The notes beneath the pieces are model-generated. The model made no database searches, was not told the DNA's origin, and saw only the letters and a list, made by a program, of their open reading frames with translations. The position numbers and the translations under genes were made by a program. Shown here in pieces: positions 1 through 6,214 of a stretch of 9,306 nt of DNA. The stretch covers positions 1 through 9,306 of the forward strand of contig JAITPB010000185.1 of the NCBI GenBank assembly GCA_031289625.1. Reading direction: 5' to 3'. The stretch's first letter is position 1, and every line of letters begins with the position of its first letter. This stretch comes from Clostridiales bacterium. Lineage in GTDB: Bacteria > Bacillota > Clostridia > Lachnospirales > WQUN01.

Positions 1-745
1 AAACTGCCATTTGCACTATCACCGAAGCAAAACAGGCGGCGGCGCGTGGGAAATCAAAAAGCCCGCGCCGTCAAGCTGGCTGATGCATTGGGGAGGCTTG
101 ACTTTTTCGGTGCGACCCACGGATTTTAAACATATGGGGCTTTTTCCGGAACAGGCGGCGAACTGGCGCTGGATGCAGAGCGTGATCCGAAAGGCGCGGA
201 AGCCGGTCAGGCTGCTGAATTTGTTTGGCTATACCGGCGCCGCCACAGCCGCCGCCGCCGCTGCGGGCGCGCATGTCACGCACGTAGACGCGGCCAAGGG
301 GATGAACCAATGGGCAAAAGAAAACGCGGCCCTGTCTGGCGCTGCGGAACAAAGCCTGCGCTTTATCGCGGAAGACGCGCTGAAATTTGTAAAGCGGGAA
401 AGTAGACGCGGGCAGCGCTACGACGCCGTCGTCATGGATCCGCCCAGTTACGGGCGGGGCCCTTCCGGTGAAATTTGGAAGATTGAGGATCGGCTGTATT
501 CGCTGGTAAGGGCTTGCACGGACATTTTATCCGATCAGCCGCTGTTTTTTTTGATCAATGCATATACCACCGGGTTTTCACCCGTCACAGCCGCGAACAT
601 TCTGCGCGTATTGATGCGGGAAAAATACGGCGCCCGCCAAAATGATCCTGTGACATGCGGAGAACTGTGCATACCATGCTCCAACGGTTTGAACCTGCCG
701 TGCGGCATCTACGCGCGCTGGGACGGCGGAAATGGATACGCGTGA
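1..745 (+). CDS. Class I SAM-dependent rRNA-type methyltransferase (RlmI-like), 5' partial
   Basis: Probable S-adenosylmethionine-dependent methyltransferase of the group that includes 23S rRNA m5C methyltransferase RlmI, acting in the cytoplasm. The reading frame is open to the left edge (codons Asn-Cys-His from base 2). The first start-like codon, TTG at 11, falls inside the conserved HYHRSKTGGGAWE stretch, so the true start and an N-terminal portion lie outside the window. Counting from that TTG, the SAM-binding motif I (NLFGYTGAATAAAAAAGA) is at about residues 70-87, an acidic HVD follows at 91-93, and the catalytic-type DPPSYGRG motif is at 143-150. The C-terminus ends with the family-typical LPCGIYARW. 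No PUA domain is visible in the part present. It is the only plus-strand gene here and converges on the yigZ-like gene, overlapping it by 37 bases. The family call is firm; the exact RNA target is not known. Confidence 0.85.
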   Translation, partial: NCHLHYHRSKTGGGAWEIKKPAPSSWLMHWGGLTFSVRPTDFKHMGLFPEQAANWRWMQSVIRKARKPVRLLNLFGYTGAATAAAAAAGAHVTHVDAAKGMNQWAKENAALSGAAEQSLRFIAEDALKFVKRESRRGQRYDAVVMDPPSYGRGPSGEIWKIEDRLYSLVRACTDILSDQPLFFLINAYTTGFSPVTAANILRVLMREKYGARQNDPVTCGELCIPCSNGLNLPCGIYARWDGGNGYA

Positions 746-1380
746 TAGAGACATTCCAGCATCGCCGCGTTCTCCCCGCCGCACGCGGCGTCCGACGCCT
801 GTTTCAGAAAAGGCCCGGCTGTCCGATCGCGGGCCAGCAGCACAAACGTGACCTGCGCGTCATAGAGAATATCCAGCGTGAATACATCGGCGTTTTGAAT
901 TAAATTTTTGATTTTCCCCACGAACGAATAGTCCACAGTCAAAGAAAATTTTTGGCAGTGGACTTTTTGGATGAGATTTTCTTTTTCCAATAAAAGTTTC
1001 GCGCTGGCGCCATAGGCGCGGGCCAAGCCGCCGGTTCCCAACAAAATGCCGCCGAAGTATCGCGTGACCACAATGACGGCGTATTGGACGCGCGCCTGAC
1101 GCATCAGGCGCAAAATGGGAAGCCCCGCTGTACCCGCGGGTTCGCCGTCGTCGCTGCAGCGTTCGGCGGCGCCCGTTCGGGTGATGCCCGTTCGCAGCGC
1201 AAAAGCATGATGTTTGGCATCTCTGTGGAGCTTTCGCCGGTTTTGTAAAAAAACTTCCGCTTCCGCTCCCGTTTCCGCGAAGCGGCCCGCAGCGATAAAT
1301 TTAGATTTTTTTTCCATCAGAACCGCCTCGCACTCGGACGAGAAGGTCAGCCATTCATCTAATTCAGCAATATCTGGCAT
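709..1380 (-). CDS. yigZ: YigZ/IMPACT family protein (UPF0029)
   Basis: Cytoplasmic YigZ-family protein of 223 residues, close to the usual 205-220. The family is related to the eukaryotic translation regulator IMPACT; its bacterial role is poorly defined. The N-terminal UPF0029 domain carries both signatures: SDDGEPAGTAG at residues 76-86 and VVTRYFGGILLGTGGLARAYG at 104-124. The C-terminal part (about 140-205) fits the ferredoxin-like DUF1949 domain. I chose the ATG at 1380 because AGGCGGTG lies 6 bases upstream of it. An in-frame ATG at 1401 (230 residues) has no such site. The gene follows the yitT-like gene by 24 bases (3 if the upstream ATG is used) and is probably co-transcribed with it. 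Its last 12 codons and stop lie antisense to the end of the plus-strand methyltransferase gene. The family assignment is confident; the symbol denotes family only. Confidence 0.92.
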   Translation of the reverse strand: MPDIAELDEWLTFSSECEAVLMEKKSKFIAAGRFAETGAEAEVFLQNRRKLHRDAKHHAFALRTGITRTGAAERCSDDGEPAGTAGLPILRLMRQARVQYAVIVVTRYFGGILLGTGGLARAYGASAKLLLEKENLIQKVHCQKFSLTVDYSFVGKIKNLIQNADVFTLDILYDAQVTFVLLARDRTAGPFLKQASDAACGGENAAMLECLYHAYPFPPSQRA

Positions 1381-1386
1381 ATCGAT

Positions 1387-1394
1387 CACCGCCT
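1387..1394 (-). promoter_or_regulatory. Ribosome binding site deciding the yigZ start
   Basis: The minus strand reads AGGCGGTG, six bases before the ATG at 1380. It favours that start over the ATG at 1401, which has no purine-rich site upstream. Confidence 0.5.
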
Positions 1395-1404
1395 GTATCA
1401 TCGT

Positions 1405-2277
1405 CTACATCAGCGCGTCTGGCCGCTTAAAGCCTTCGCCCAGCACTTCCCGGACATCTGCCACAATGACAAACGCATTTTCGTCGATCGCGTGCACCAT
1501 TTCTTTGAGCTTGGGCGTTTCTTTGCCGGAAACAACACAGAGCAGCACATTTTTGGCGGCTTTCGTATACATGCCCTGGCCGTTCAGGCTGGTGACGCCC
1601 CGTTCGAGCTGGGCCATCAAAACCCCGGCGATGGCTTCGGAGGCGTCCGAAATAATAAAAGCCGCTTTGGCGAAAGAAAGGCCCTCCAAGATGCCGTCAA
1701 TCACCTTCGAAGTAATATACACGGCAATGATGGCGTACATGGTTTTGACGGGGCCGAAGGCCAGCAGGCCGATCGCGATTACAGCGCCGTCCACGATGAA
1801 CAAAAGCCGGGAAATGCTGACATGGCGAAATTTTCGATGTATGATCATGGCCGCCATGTCGCTGCCGCCCGTGGTCGCCGCCGCTTTCAGTACGAGAGCC
1901 ATACCCGCGCCGCTGATGACGCCGCCGAAAACGGACGCCAGAATCAAATCCGGTTCCACCGGCGGCGGGATAAACGCGGTATAGTACAGCGCTAAAGACA
2001 GATACAGCGTAGAAAAAACCGTGCGGATCAAAAACTGACGCCCCATGGTTTTGACGCCTAGCAGAAAAAGTGGCGTTTTAAACGCCAGGTTGGTCAGCCA
2101 CAAAGGAATCTTCACGCCGATTTTTTCGGCGTAATTGGCGATGATAATGGCCAGCCCCGTTACGCCGCCTGTGATCAAATCATTGGGCGCGTAAAAATAA
2201 TTGATGCCGAAGGCGATGAGCGTTGTGCCGGCAATTATCAGGCCATAATCCAAAACCGTCCGTTTCGTTATTTTCAT
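1405..2277 (-). CDS. YitT family membrane protein (DUF161 + DUF2179)
   Basis: Integral membrane protein of 290 residues, the normal length for the YitT family, which is widespread in Bacillota and whose transport substrate is not established. Hydrophobic segments are at about residues 11-30, 36-50, 56-75, 83-104, 111-135 and 157-195. The family-typical N-terminal FGINYFYAPNDLITGGVTGLA is at 23-43, and a glycine-rich TTGGSD is at 135-140. After the membrane part, residues about 225-285 form the cytosolic DUF2179 domain (RGVTSLNGQGMYTKAAKNVL, then a KLKEMVHAID helix). The ATG at 2277 has AAAGG five bases upstream. The stop is just before yigZ, so the two genes probably form one transcript. The AT-rich DUF4240 gene ends 85 bases upstream. 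A role in export or small-molecule transport is possible but not shown. Confidence 0.93.
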   Translation of the reverse strand: MKITKRTVLDYGLIIAGTTLIAFGINYFYAPNDLITGGVTGLAIIIANYAEKIGVKIPLWLTNLAFKTPLFLLGVKTMGRQFLIRTVFSTLYLSLALYYTAFIPPPVEPDLILASVFGGVISGAGMALVLKAAATTGGSDMAAMIIHRKFRHVSISRLLFIVDGAVIAIGLLAFGPVKTMYAIIAVYITSKVIDGILEGLSFAKAAFIISDASEAIAGVLMAQLERGVTSLNGQGMYTKAAKNVLLCVVSGKETPKLKEMVHAIDENAFVIVADVREVLGEGFKRPDALM

Positions 2278-2320
2278 ATTTACCTTTACCTCTTGACATA
2301 CTCCCGCGGCTAAATCTGGA

Positions 2321-2348
2321 ATACTATGTCAGCTCTTGCCAAAATCAA
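2321..2348 (-). promoter_or_regulatory. Weak candidate promoter for yitT-yigZ
   Basis: On the minus strand a TTGATT (2343-2348) is separated by 16 bases from TAGTAT (2321-2326), each 4 of 6 to the sigma-70 consensus. It sits 44 bases upstream of the yitT-like ATG. Its -10 overlaps the right arm of a 7-base inverted repeat, TGACATA (2294-2300) and TATGTCA (2325-2331), with a 24-base gap. No terminator separates it from the upstream gene, so read-through is also possible. Confidence 0.25.
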
Positions 2349-2377
2349 ATCCATTCTTTACATTAAATCCATTCTTT
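2347..2377 (-). repeat. 18-base tandem duplication across the DUF4240 stop codon
   Basis: The 13-base string AAATCCATTCTTT occurs on the plus strand at 2347-2359 and again at 2365-2377, period 18. On the coding strand the last codons (Lys-Glu-Trp-Ile-stop) are followed in the same frame by Cys-Lys-Glu-Trp-Ile-stop. The gene end has therefore been duplicated, leaving two in-frame stops of different type (TAA, then TGA). Confidence 0.7.
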
Positions 2378-2941
2378 CCAGTCAAATTGTTCCATCTCTG
2401 CACGTTTTATTAATTTCGGCAATATATTTGGAATGTCTTCCATCGCATCGTCAAAGGTTTCATATTTTCCATATTGTTCTCCGTCTTTAAATTTGATGGA
2501 CGGCGTAATTTCTTGCAGGATTTTTTCATGTGCATTTTCTCTTGCATTTTTGATTGATTCATTCTCTATTTCTTCATCTTCACCAGCACCGATTCCCATT
2601 AACATTTCAAAATCGGCGTTTCCAAATGGAATTTTCGGCAGCTCTGATAAGGTATCCGGATCAGAGACTGCCTTTAATAATACCGTTTCCCCTTGAGACA
2701 TTAACCAAAGGGTAAAATATAATCCTGTATCGTCACTAACATAACCATTAATCACTTTACAAGCCATATCTATCCAGATTGTCTCATTGATGAGGTCTAT
2801 ATAAGCGTTAATATAATTGTTAAACATTTGAGCGTCTTGTTTTGATAAATTTGTTATTTCTTCTGTTAATTTTGAAGACATTATTTCTGTATCTATATCT
2901 TTTGCTTTTTCCATGATAGCCCAAAATTGATTTTTATTCAT
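2363..2941 (-). CDS. DUF4240 domain-containing protein
   Basis: A 192-residue soluble, acidic protein matching the DUF4240 family, whose function is unknown. The recognisable parts are the N-terminal MNKNQFWAIMEKA, then WIDMACKVINGYVSDD (about residues 56-71), the LYFTLWLMSQGETVLLKAV block (74-92) and DPDTLSELP (94-102). The second half is charged, with an acidic patch (GEDEEIENE) and a C-terminal WKEWI. I chose the ATG at 2941 because a perfect AGGAGG lies five bases upstream; the frame stays open for 50 more codons, but those run into the diguanylate cyclase gene. The gene is strikingly AT-rich against its neighbours: a 60-base sample at 2401-2460 has 21 G/C, while a sample at 3181-3240 has 36. 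It follows the cyclase stop by 52 bases. Composition and isolation suggest recent acquisition. No signal peptide or membrane segment is seen. Confidence 0.82.
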   Translation of the reverse strand: MNKNQFWAIMEKAKDIDTEIMSSKLTEEITNLSKQDAQMFNNYINAYIDLINETIWIDMACKVINGYVSDDTGLYFTLWLMSQGETVLLKAVSDPDTLSELPKIPFGNADFEMLMGIGAGEDEEIENESIKNARENAHEKILQEITPSIKFKDGEQYGKYETFDDAMEDIPNILPKLIKRAEMEQFDWKEWI

Positions 2942-2946
2942 GACTT

Positions 2947-2952
2947 CCTCCT
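2947..2952 (-). promoter_or_regulatory. Consensus Shine-Dalgarno site for the DUF4240 gene
   Basis: AGGAGG on the minus strand, five bases before the ATG at 2941. It fixes the start and removes a spurious 50-codon N-terminal extension. Confidence 0.8.
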
Positions 2953-2993
2953 GTTTTGTATCACTGCCAAGAGGTTCCAAAAATCCGCTGGCG

Positions 2994-3884
2994 CTACTGA
3001 CGCGCTTTTCGATGCGCCCGCTTATAGGCGTACATTTTTTCATCCGCCTGCGCCAGTAAATCGCCCACCGGCAGATCCGTCCGCTCGTCAACGGTGATTA
3101 TGCCATAACTCACGCTCCGGTAATACCGCTCATCCTCCATGGAGGCCAGCCGCCGAATCACGTCTTCCATGCGTTTTTCCGCCTGCTTTTCGTTCCATTC
3201 CGTTTCCAGGAGCATAAACTCGTCGCCGCCCAGGCGGCTGATGACCAAGTCCGGAGAAATCTCGCGCAGCGTTGTAACCACAGTCATAATGTAATGATCC
3301 CCTTCGGCGTGGCCGAATTTATCGTTTACATATTTTAAATTGTCCATGTCTACGAAACAGATGATAAATCTTCTTTTATCCGACATCCATTCGTTGAGAA
3401 TTTTCATGCCATGGCGCCGGTTGGAAACTTTTGTCAAGGTGTCTTGATTGGCCGCATCTTGCAAAATATGGGTTTCACGGCGTTTTGCCTCGATTTCATT
3501 GATCAGGTCAGCGCGCCGGCGGCTCAATTGCTCCACCATGCTGTTAAACGCGTCGGCGAAGCCGCCCATGAAGCTCACCCGCTGATTATAATCGCCCTGC
3601 GCCACCTGCTGGGTTTGCCATGTCAAATGCCGCAGGGACGCGTGCAGGGATTTCAGCGCGGCGGCCATTTCATTGCTGGGCGGCGGCGCTTTTACTTCGA
3701 CGTGGCCGTTGGACAGCGCTTTCGCGAACTCACTTGCCTCTAAATACGATTCGGCAAAATATTTGATCCCCATGCCCAACTCGCGAAAGCCTTCCGGGAG
3801 GCAATCCACATCCAATTGCGCGTGCGCGGGATCATAAATTATAGTACCTAAATAATTAAACAAGATTTCCGCTGTCGGATCCAT
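2994..3884 (-). CDS. Soluble HAMP-like GGDEF diguanylate cyclase
   Basis: Predicted to make the second messenger c-di-GMP from two GTP. The protein has 296 residues and no membrane segment. Residues 1-75 are an unassigned N-terminal region. Residues about 76-120 resemble a HAMP-type signalling linker (LRHLTWQTQQVAQGDYNQRV then AFNSMVEQL), followed by a coiled-coil-like stretch (120-145) rich in charged residues. The GGDEF domain spans about 146-292. It keeps the metal-binding Asp179 (FVDMDNLKYVND), GHAEGD at 191-196 and an intact GGDEF signature at 219-223, so it should be catalytically competent. The inhibitory I-site (RxxD ending five residues before GGDEF) is absent: the positions hold Ser210 and Leu213. 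The gene starts 25 bases after the V4R-domain gene on the same strand, with a modest GGGCGGGTG site about 8 bases upstream. With no sensor domain of its own that I can name, a partner in trans is plausible. Confidence 0.93.
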   Translation of the reverse strand: MDPTAEILFNYLGTIIYDPAHAQLDVDCLPEGFRELGMGIKYFAESYLEASEFAKALSNGHVEVKAPPPSNEMAAALKSLHASLRHLTWQTQQVAQGDYNQRVSFMGGFADAFNSMVEQLSRRRADLINEIEAKRRETHILQDAANQDTLTKVSNRRHGMKILNEWMSDKRRFIICFVDMDNLKYVNDKFGHAEGDHYIMTVVTTLREISPDLVISRLGGDEFMLLETEWNEKQAEKRMEDVIRRLASMEDERYYRSVSYGIITVDERTDLPVGDLLAQADEKMYAYKRAHRKARQ

Positions 3885-3909
3885 AATTTATCACCCGCCC
3901 CGCCTTGGC

Positions 3910-4443
3910 TTAATGTAATGTGCCGTTGAAGCGGCAGACGCGGTCTCCATTCGCCCAGCAGTCGACTTCGCGTACGATATACTGTTTGCCTGTATAAGCC
4001 TCCAACACTCCCGAAATAAAGCCTTCGTCGTAGCAGCAGACCGTTTCAATGGTGATGGGCAGGCCGCTGCAATCCAAGTCCTCGCCGACCGTCAGCACAA
4101 TTTCGCCGCTGGCCGAGTCAAAAAATTCCATCCGCAAAATGCCCATTTTGAGTTCCAGCATTTTTGCCTGCAGATTTGCGATGAAGTTATCCAAATCCAG
4201 CGTTAAATCTAAAATATGTTTGGCGAATTCAGTGCCCGCCAGATACCCGGCGCTGCGGAAATAATCATTGGCCTTTTCCCGGCCATGCGCCTTGCTCAGC
4301 ACGTCCAGCATCGTATATTGCATCAGGCGGTAGACCAAAACAGGCATTTCCACGCCAAGTTCACCACGGCCATATTCTATATTGGATAGTTTTTCCCATG
4401 CAAATAAATCATGCGGGCGGAATTTCGCGAATACATTTTCCAT
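3910..4443 (-). CDS. V4R (4-vinyl reductase) domain protein, putative small-molecule sensor
   Basis: A 177-residue cytoplasmic protein made almost entirely of one V4R domain. This fold is found in BchJ-like proteins and in the sensor part of aromatic-responsive regulators, and belongs to the same structural superfamily as H-NOX and Bet3. The C-terminal signature is clear: YDEGFISGVLEAYTGKQYIV (138-157), then VDCWANGDRVCRF (160-172). Cys162 and Cys170, with Cys136/Cys137, are candidate metal- or ligand-contacting residues. An upstream GYLAGTEFAKHIL (66-78) fits the domain's first helices. The ATG at 4443 was chosen for its AGGAGG site five bases upstream; a longer frame to 4560 would overlap the glycosyltransferase gene. 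It begins 14 bases after that gene and ends 25 bases before the GGDEF gene. I infer that it senses a ligand and modulates the cyclase; an enzymatic role is not excluded. Confidence 0.82.
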   Translation of the reverse strand: MENVFAKFRPHDLFAWEKLSNIEYGRGELGVEMPVLVYRLMQYTMLDVLSKAHGREKANDYFRSAGYLAGTEFAKHILDLTLDLDNFIANLQAKMLELKMGILRMEFFDSASGEIVLTVGEDLDCSGLPITIETVCCYDEGFISGVLEAYTGKQYIVREVDCWANGDRVCRFNGTLH

Positions 4444-4448
4444 ATTTT

Positions 4449-4454
4449 CCTCCT
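4449..4454 (-). promoter_or_regulatory. Consensus Shine-Dalgarno site for the V4R gene
   Basis: AGGAGG on the minus strand, five bases before the ATG at 4443. It settles the start against an in-frame ATG 117 bases upstream that lies inside the preceding gene. Confidence 0.8.
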
Positions 4455-4457
4455 GGC

Positions 4458-5192
4458 TTATGAACCCCTTGTTTTTTGAAAGAGCACTTTCAGGACAAAC
4501 ACCGGAAGCCGCAGCATACGGACAGCCCGCCAGGGCTGACGGATGAGCCGGTAGAGCCATTCTACGCCCATTTTCCGCATGAGGGCCGGCGCGCGTTTTA
4601 CCTGACCGGCCAGAACATCAATGGTGCCTCCTACGCAGGCGGAGACGCGCACAGGCAAATCGCTGTGGGCGTAAGCCCATTTTTCCGCCATTCCCATGGA
4701 AAGCCCCAGCATCAGCAAATCCGGACGCTTTTGCCGTATCTCTTCACAGATTAGTTTTTCTTCCTCTTGATCAAAATATCCGTCGTGTACGCCGATTATG
4801 CGAATCCCCGGATATTTCTTCTCCATATTTTCCTTGGCCTGGGCGGCTACGCCGGGCGCCGCGCCAAAAAAATACACGGTGTGATCCGTATGCGCCATTT
4901 TTTCCAATAATATCTGTATCACGTCGCAGCCCGGCACGCGCTCCCGAAATGGGCGGCCAATGAAGCGGGACGCCAACACCACGCCGACGCCGTCGGGGAG
5001 CGACAGATCGGCGGCGCGCAGAATTTCCATAAAACTTGGATCGTCCTGCGCCAGCATGATCATCTCCGGGTTGGGCGTCACAAGCAGATGATGCCGATCT
5101 TCCTCCAGAAATGTGAGGAGCCGATCCACCGCCTCGGATTCTGTCACATTGTCAATCGGCACGCGCAAAACATGGATTTTTGCATCAGCCAT
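4458..5192 (-). CDS. WecG/TagA/CpsF family glycosyltransferase (GT26)
   Basis: Predicted to transfer a sugar (N-acetylmannosamine in the best-known members) from a UDP donor to an undecaprenyl-diphosphate-linked sugar, an early step in wall teichoic acid or exopolysaccharide assembly, at the inner membrane face. It has 244 residues, typical length. Family features include VTPNPEMIMLAQ (38-49, Thr39), LPDGVGVVLA (65-74, Asp67), RVPGCD (85-90), YFFGAAPGVAAQA (107-119), DGYF (137-140) and the C-terminal CVGGTIDVLAGQVKRAPALM with GVEWLYRLIRQPWR (209-222), a membrane-contacting appendage. It is odd that the usual GLGxPxQE motif reads GLSMGMAE (163-170), so the conserved proline and glutamine are lost. 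The gene overlaps the end of the GT2 gene by 8 bases (ATGGCTGA), implying translational coupling. The exact donor and acceptor cannot be told. Confidence 0.92.
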   Translation of the reverse strand: MADAKIHVLRVPIDNVTESEAVDRLLTFLEEDRHHLLVTPNPEMIMLAQDDPSFMEILRAADLSLPDGVGVVLASRFIGRPFRERVPGCDVIQILLEKMAHTDHTVYFFGAAPGVAAQAKENMEKKYPGIRIIGVHDGYFDQEEEKLICEEIRQKRPDLLMLGLSMGMAEKWAYAHSDLPVRVSACVGGTIDVLAGQVKRAPALMRKMGVEWLYRLIRQPWRAVRMLRLPVFVLKVLFQKTRGS

Positions 5193-6204
5193 CGGCGCCA
5201 GCGTCCGTTTCTGTTTCTGTTTCTGTTTCTGTTTCTGTTTCTGTTTCTGTAAACGTTTCGGCTACGATATAGCGTGGCCGGAATTTGACTTCGTTATAAA
5301 TTTTCGCAATGTAAATGCCGATAATGCCAAGGCTGATCATCAATATCGCGCCAATCACCAATAAGAGCAGAATCACAGTGGTAAAACCTTCCACCGCCAT
5401 GCCGGAAATTTTCATATACAGAGTTTGGATGGCCAGAATCACAGCAAACAAAAAAAACCCAAACCCGGCAAATGTAACAAGATGCAAGGGAATGGAAGAA
5501 TAGGCGGAAATGGAATCAATGGCCAGCTTAAACAGCGCGAGCGGAGACCATTTGGTCACGCCTCCGGCCCGCAGCTGAACTTCAAAAAAAACCGTGCTGG
5601 TTTTCATGCCTGTCCAGCCTGTCATGGCGCGGAAAAAAGTCTGACGTTCCGGCATTTGACGAATAATGTCCACCACGGCGCGATCCAGCAGCTTAAAATC
5701 GGAGGCGTTGCGCAGGTCAATCGCCGCGAGGGAGCGCAAAAACTGGTAAAACAGGCCCGCGCAGATTTTGAGCGCCATGCTCTCCCGCTGACGGCTGATC
5801 TTGACGCCTTCAATAATGTCGTAGCCGCCGTCCCGCCAGAGCATAAACATTTCCAGCGCTGTTTCCGGCGGATGCTGCAAATCCGAGTCCATAATGATCA
5901 CGCAATCGCCTCCGGCGTTTTCCAGCCCGGCGGCAATCGCGCTTTCCTTGCCAAAATTCCGGCTGAACCGGACGCCCTTGACTTTCGCTTCACTTTCGTG
6001 CAGGCCGCAAACGCGATCCCAGGTGCCGTCCCTGGAACCGTCGTCCACCAAAAGGATCTCCGGTTTCACGCCTGCGGCGGCAAAAACGCCAGAGATTGTC
6101 CGCACCGTTTTTTCGACGACCTCAGCTTCGTTAAATACGGGCAGAATAATGGTGCAGGCCTTGGACTTTCTATCACTGCTATCGTTTCCCGCCAAAAAAT
6201 TCAC
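5185..6204 (-). CDS. GT2 polyprenyl-phosphate-type glycosyltransferase (GtrB/DPM1-like)
   Basis: Family 2 glycosyltransferase of 339 residues, resembling GtrB/YkcC and dolichyl-phosphate mannose synthase. These enzymes load a sugar onto undecaprenyl phosphate at the cytoplasmic face for later use outside. The catalytic domain shows IILPVFNEAEVVEKT (19-33), LLVDDGSRDGTWD (51-63), RFSRNFGKESAIAAGL (79-94) and DSDLQHPPE (106-114). Two membrane segments lie at about 238-262 and 274-301, followed by the usual IYNEVKFRPRYIV. The C-terminus then carries a tail of seven Thr-Glu dipeptides encoded by a perfect hexanucleotide repeat, which is unusual for the family. The start is GTG at 6204 with an AAGGAG-type site just upstream. 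It lies 10 bases after the cvpA-like gene and overlaps the WecG-type gene by 8. The donor sugar and the final polymer are unknown. Confidence 0.92.
   Translation of the reverse strand: MNFLAGNDSSDRKSKACTIILPVFNEAEVVEKTVRTISGVFAAAGVKPEILLVDDGSRDGTWDRVCGLHESEAKVKGVRFSRNFGKESAIAAGLENAGGDCVIIMDSDLQHPPETALEMFMLWRDGGYDIIEGVKISRQRESMALKICAGLFYQFLRSLAAIDLRNASDFKLLDRAVVDIIRQMPERQTFFRAMTGWTGMKTSTVFFEVQLRAGGVTKWSPLALFKLAIDSISAYSSIPLHLVTFAGFGFFLFAVILAIQTLYMKISGMAVEGFTTVILLLLVIGAILMISLGIIGIYIAKIYNEVKFRPRYIVAETFTETETETETETETETDAGADG
5208..5249 (+). repeat. Perfect hexanucleotide microsatellite (TTTCTG)x7
   Basis: Seven uninterrupted copies of TTTCTG on the plus strand. On the coding minus strand it gives alternating Thr (ACA) and Glu (GAA) codons in the cytoplasmic tail of the GT2 protein, ending about 16 bases before the next gene's ATG. 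Because the unit is two codons, a gain or loss of copies changes tail length without a frameshift. Confidence 0.95.
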
Positions 6205-6214
6205 TCCTCTCCTT

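Noticed and set aside
239..262. GCC-rich tract in the methyltransferase gene as a trinucleotide repeat
   Set aside because: It encodes the alanine-rich segment after SAM motif I that is normal for this family.
1214..1995. Plus-strand open frames opposite yitT and yigZ
   Set aside because: They are antisense to two genes with clear family signatures and show no recognisable domain or ribosome binding site.
2294..2331. 7-base inverted repeat TGACATA/TATGTCA upstream of yitT as an operator
   Set aside because: Arms are short and 24 bases apart, which can occur by chance; it is noted only with the weak promoter.
76..2890. One findings entry with empty title and zero interest
   Set aside because: It is a blank placeholder with no claim attached and should be ignored.
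2942..3091. In-frame N-terminal extension of the DUF4240 protein by 50 residues
   Set aside because: It runs into the diguanylate cyclase gene in another frame, and AGGAGG precedes the ATG at 2941, where the family's usual N-terminus begins.
4444..4560. In-frame N-terminal extension of the V4R protein by 39 residues
   Set aside because: It overlaps the conserved C-terminus of the WecG-type gene, its composition is atypical, and a perfect Shine-Dalgarno site points to the ATG at 4443.
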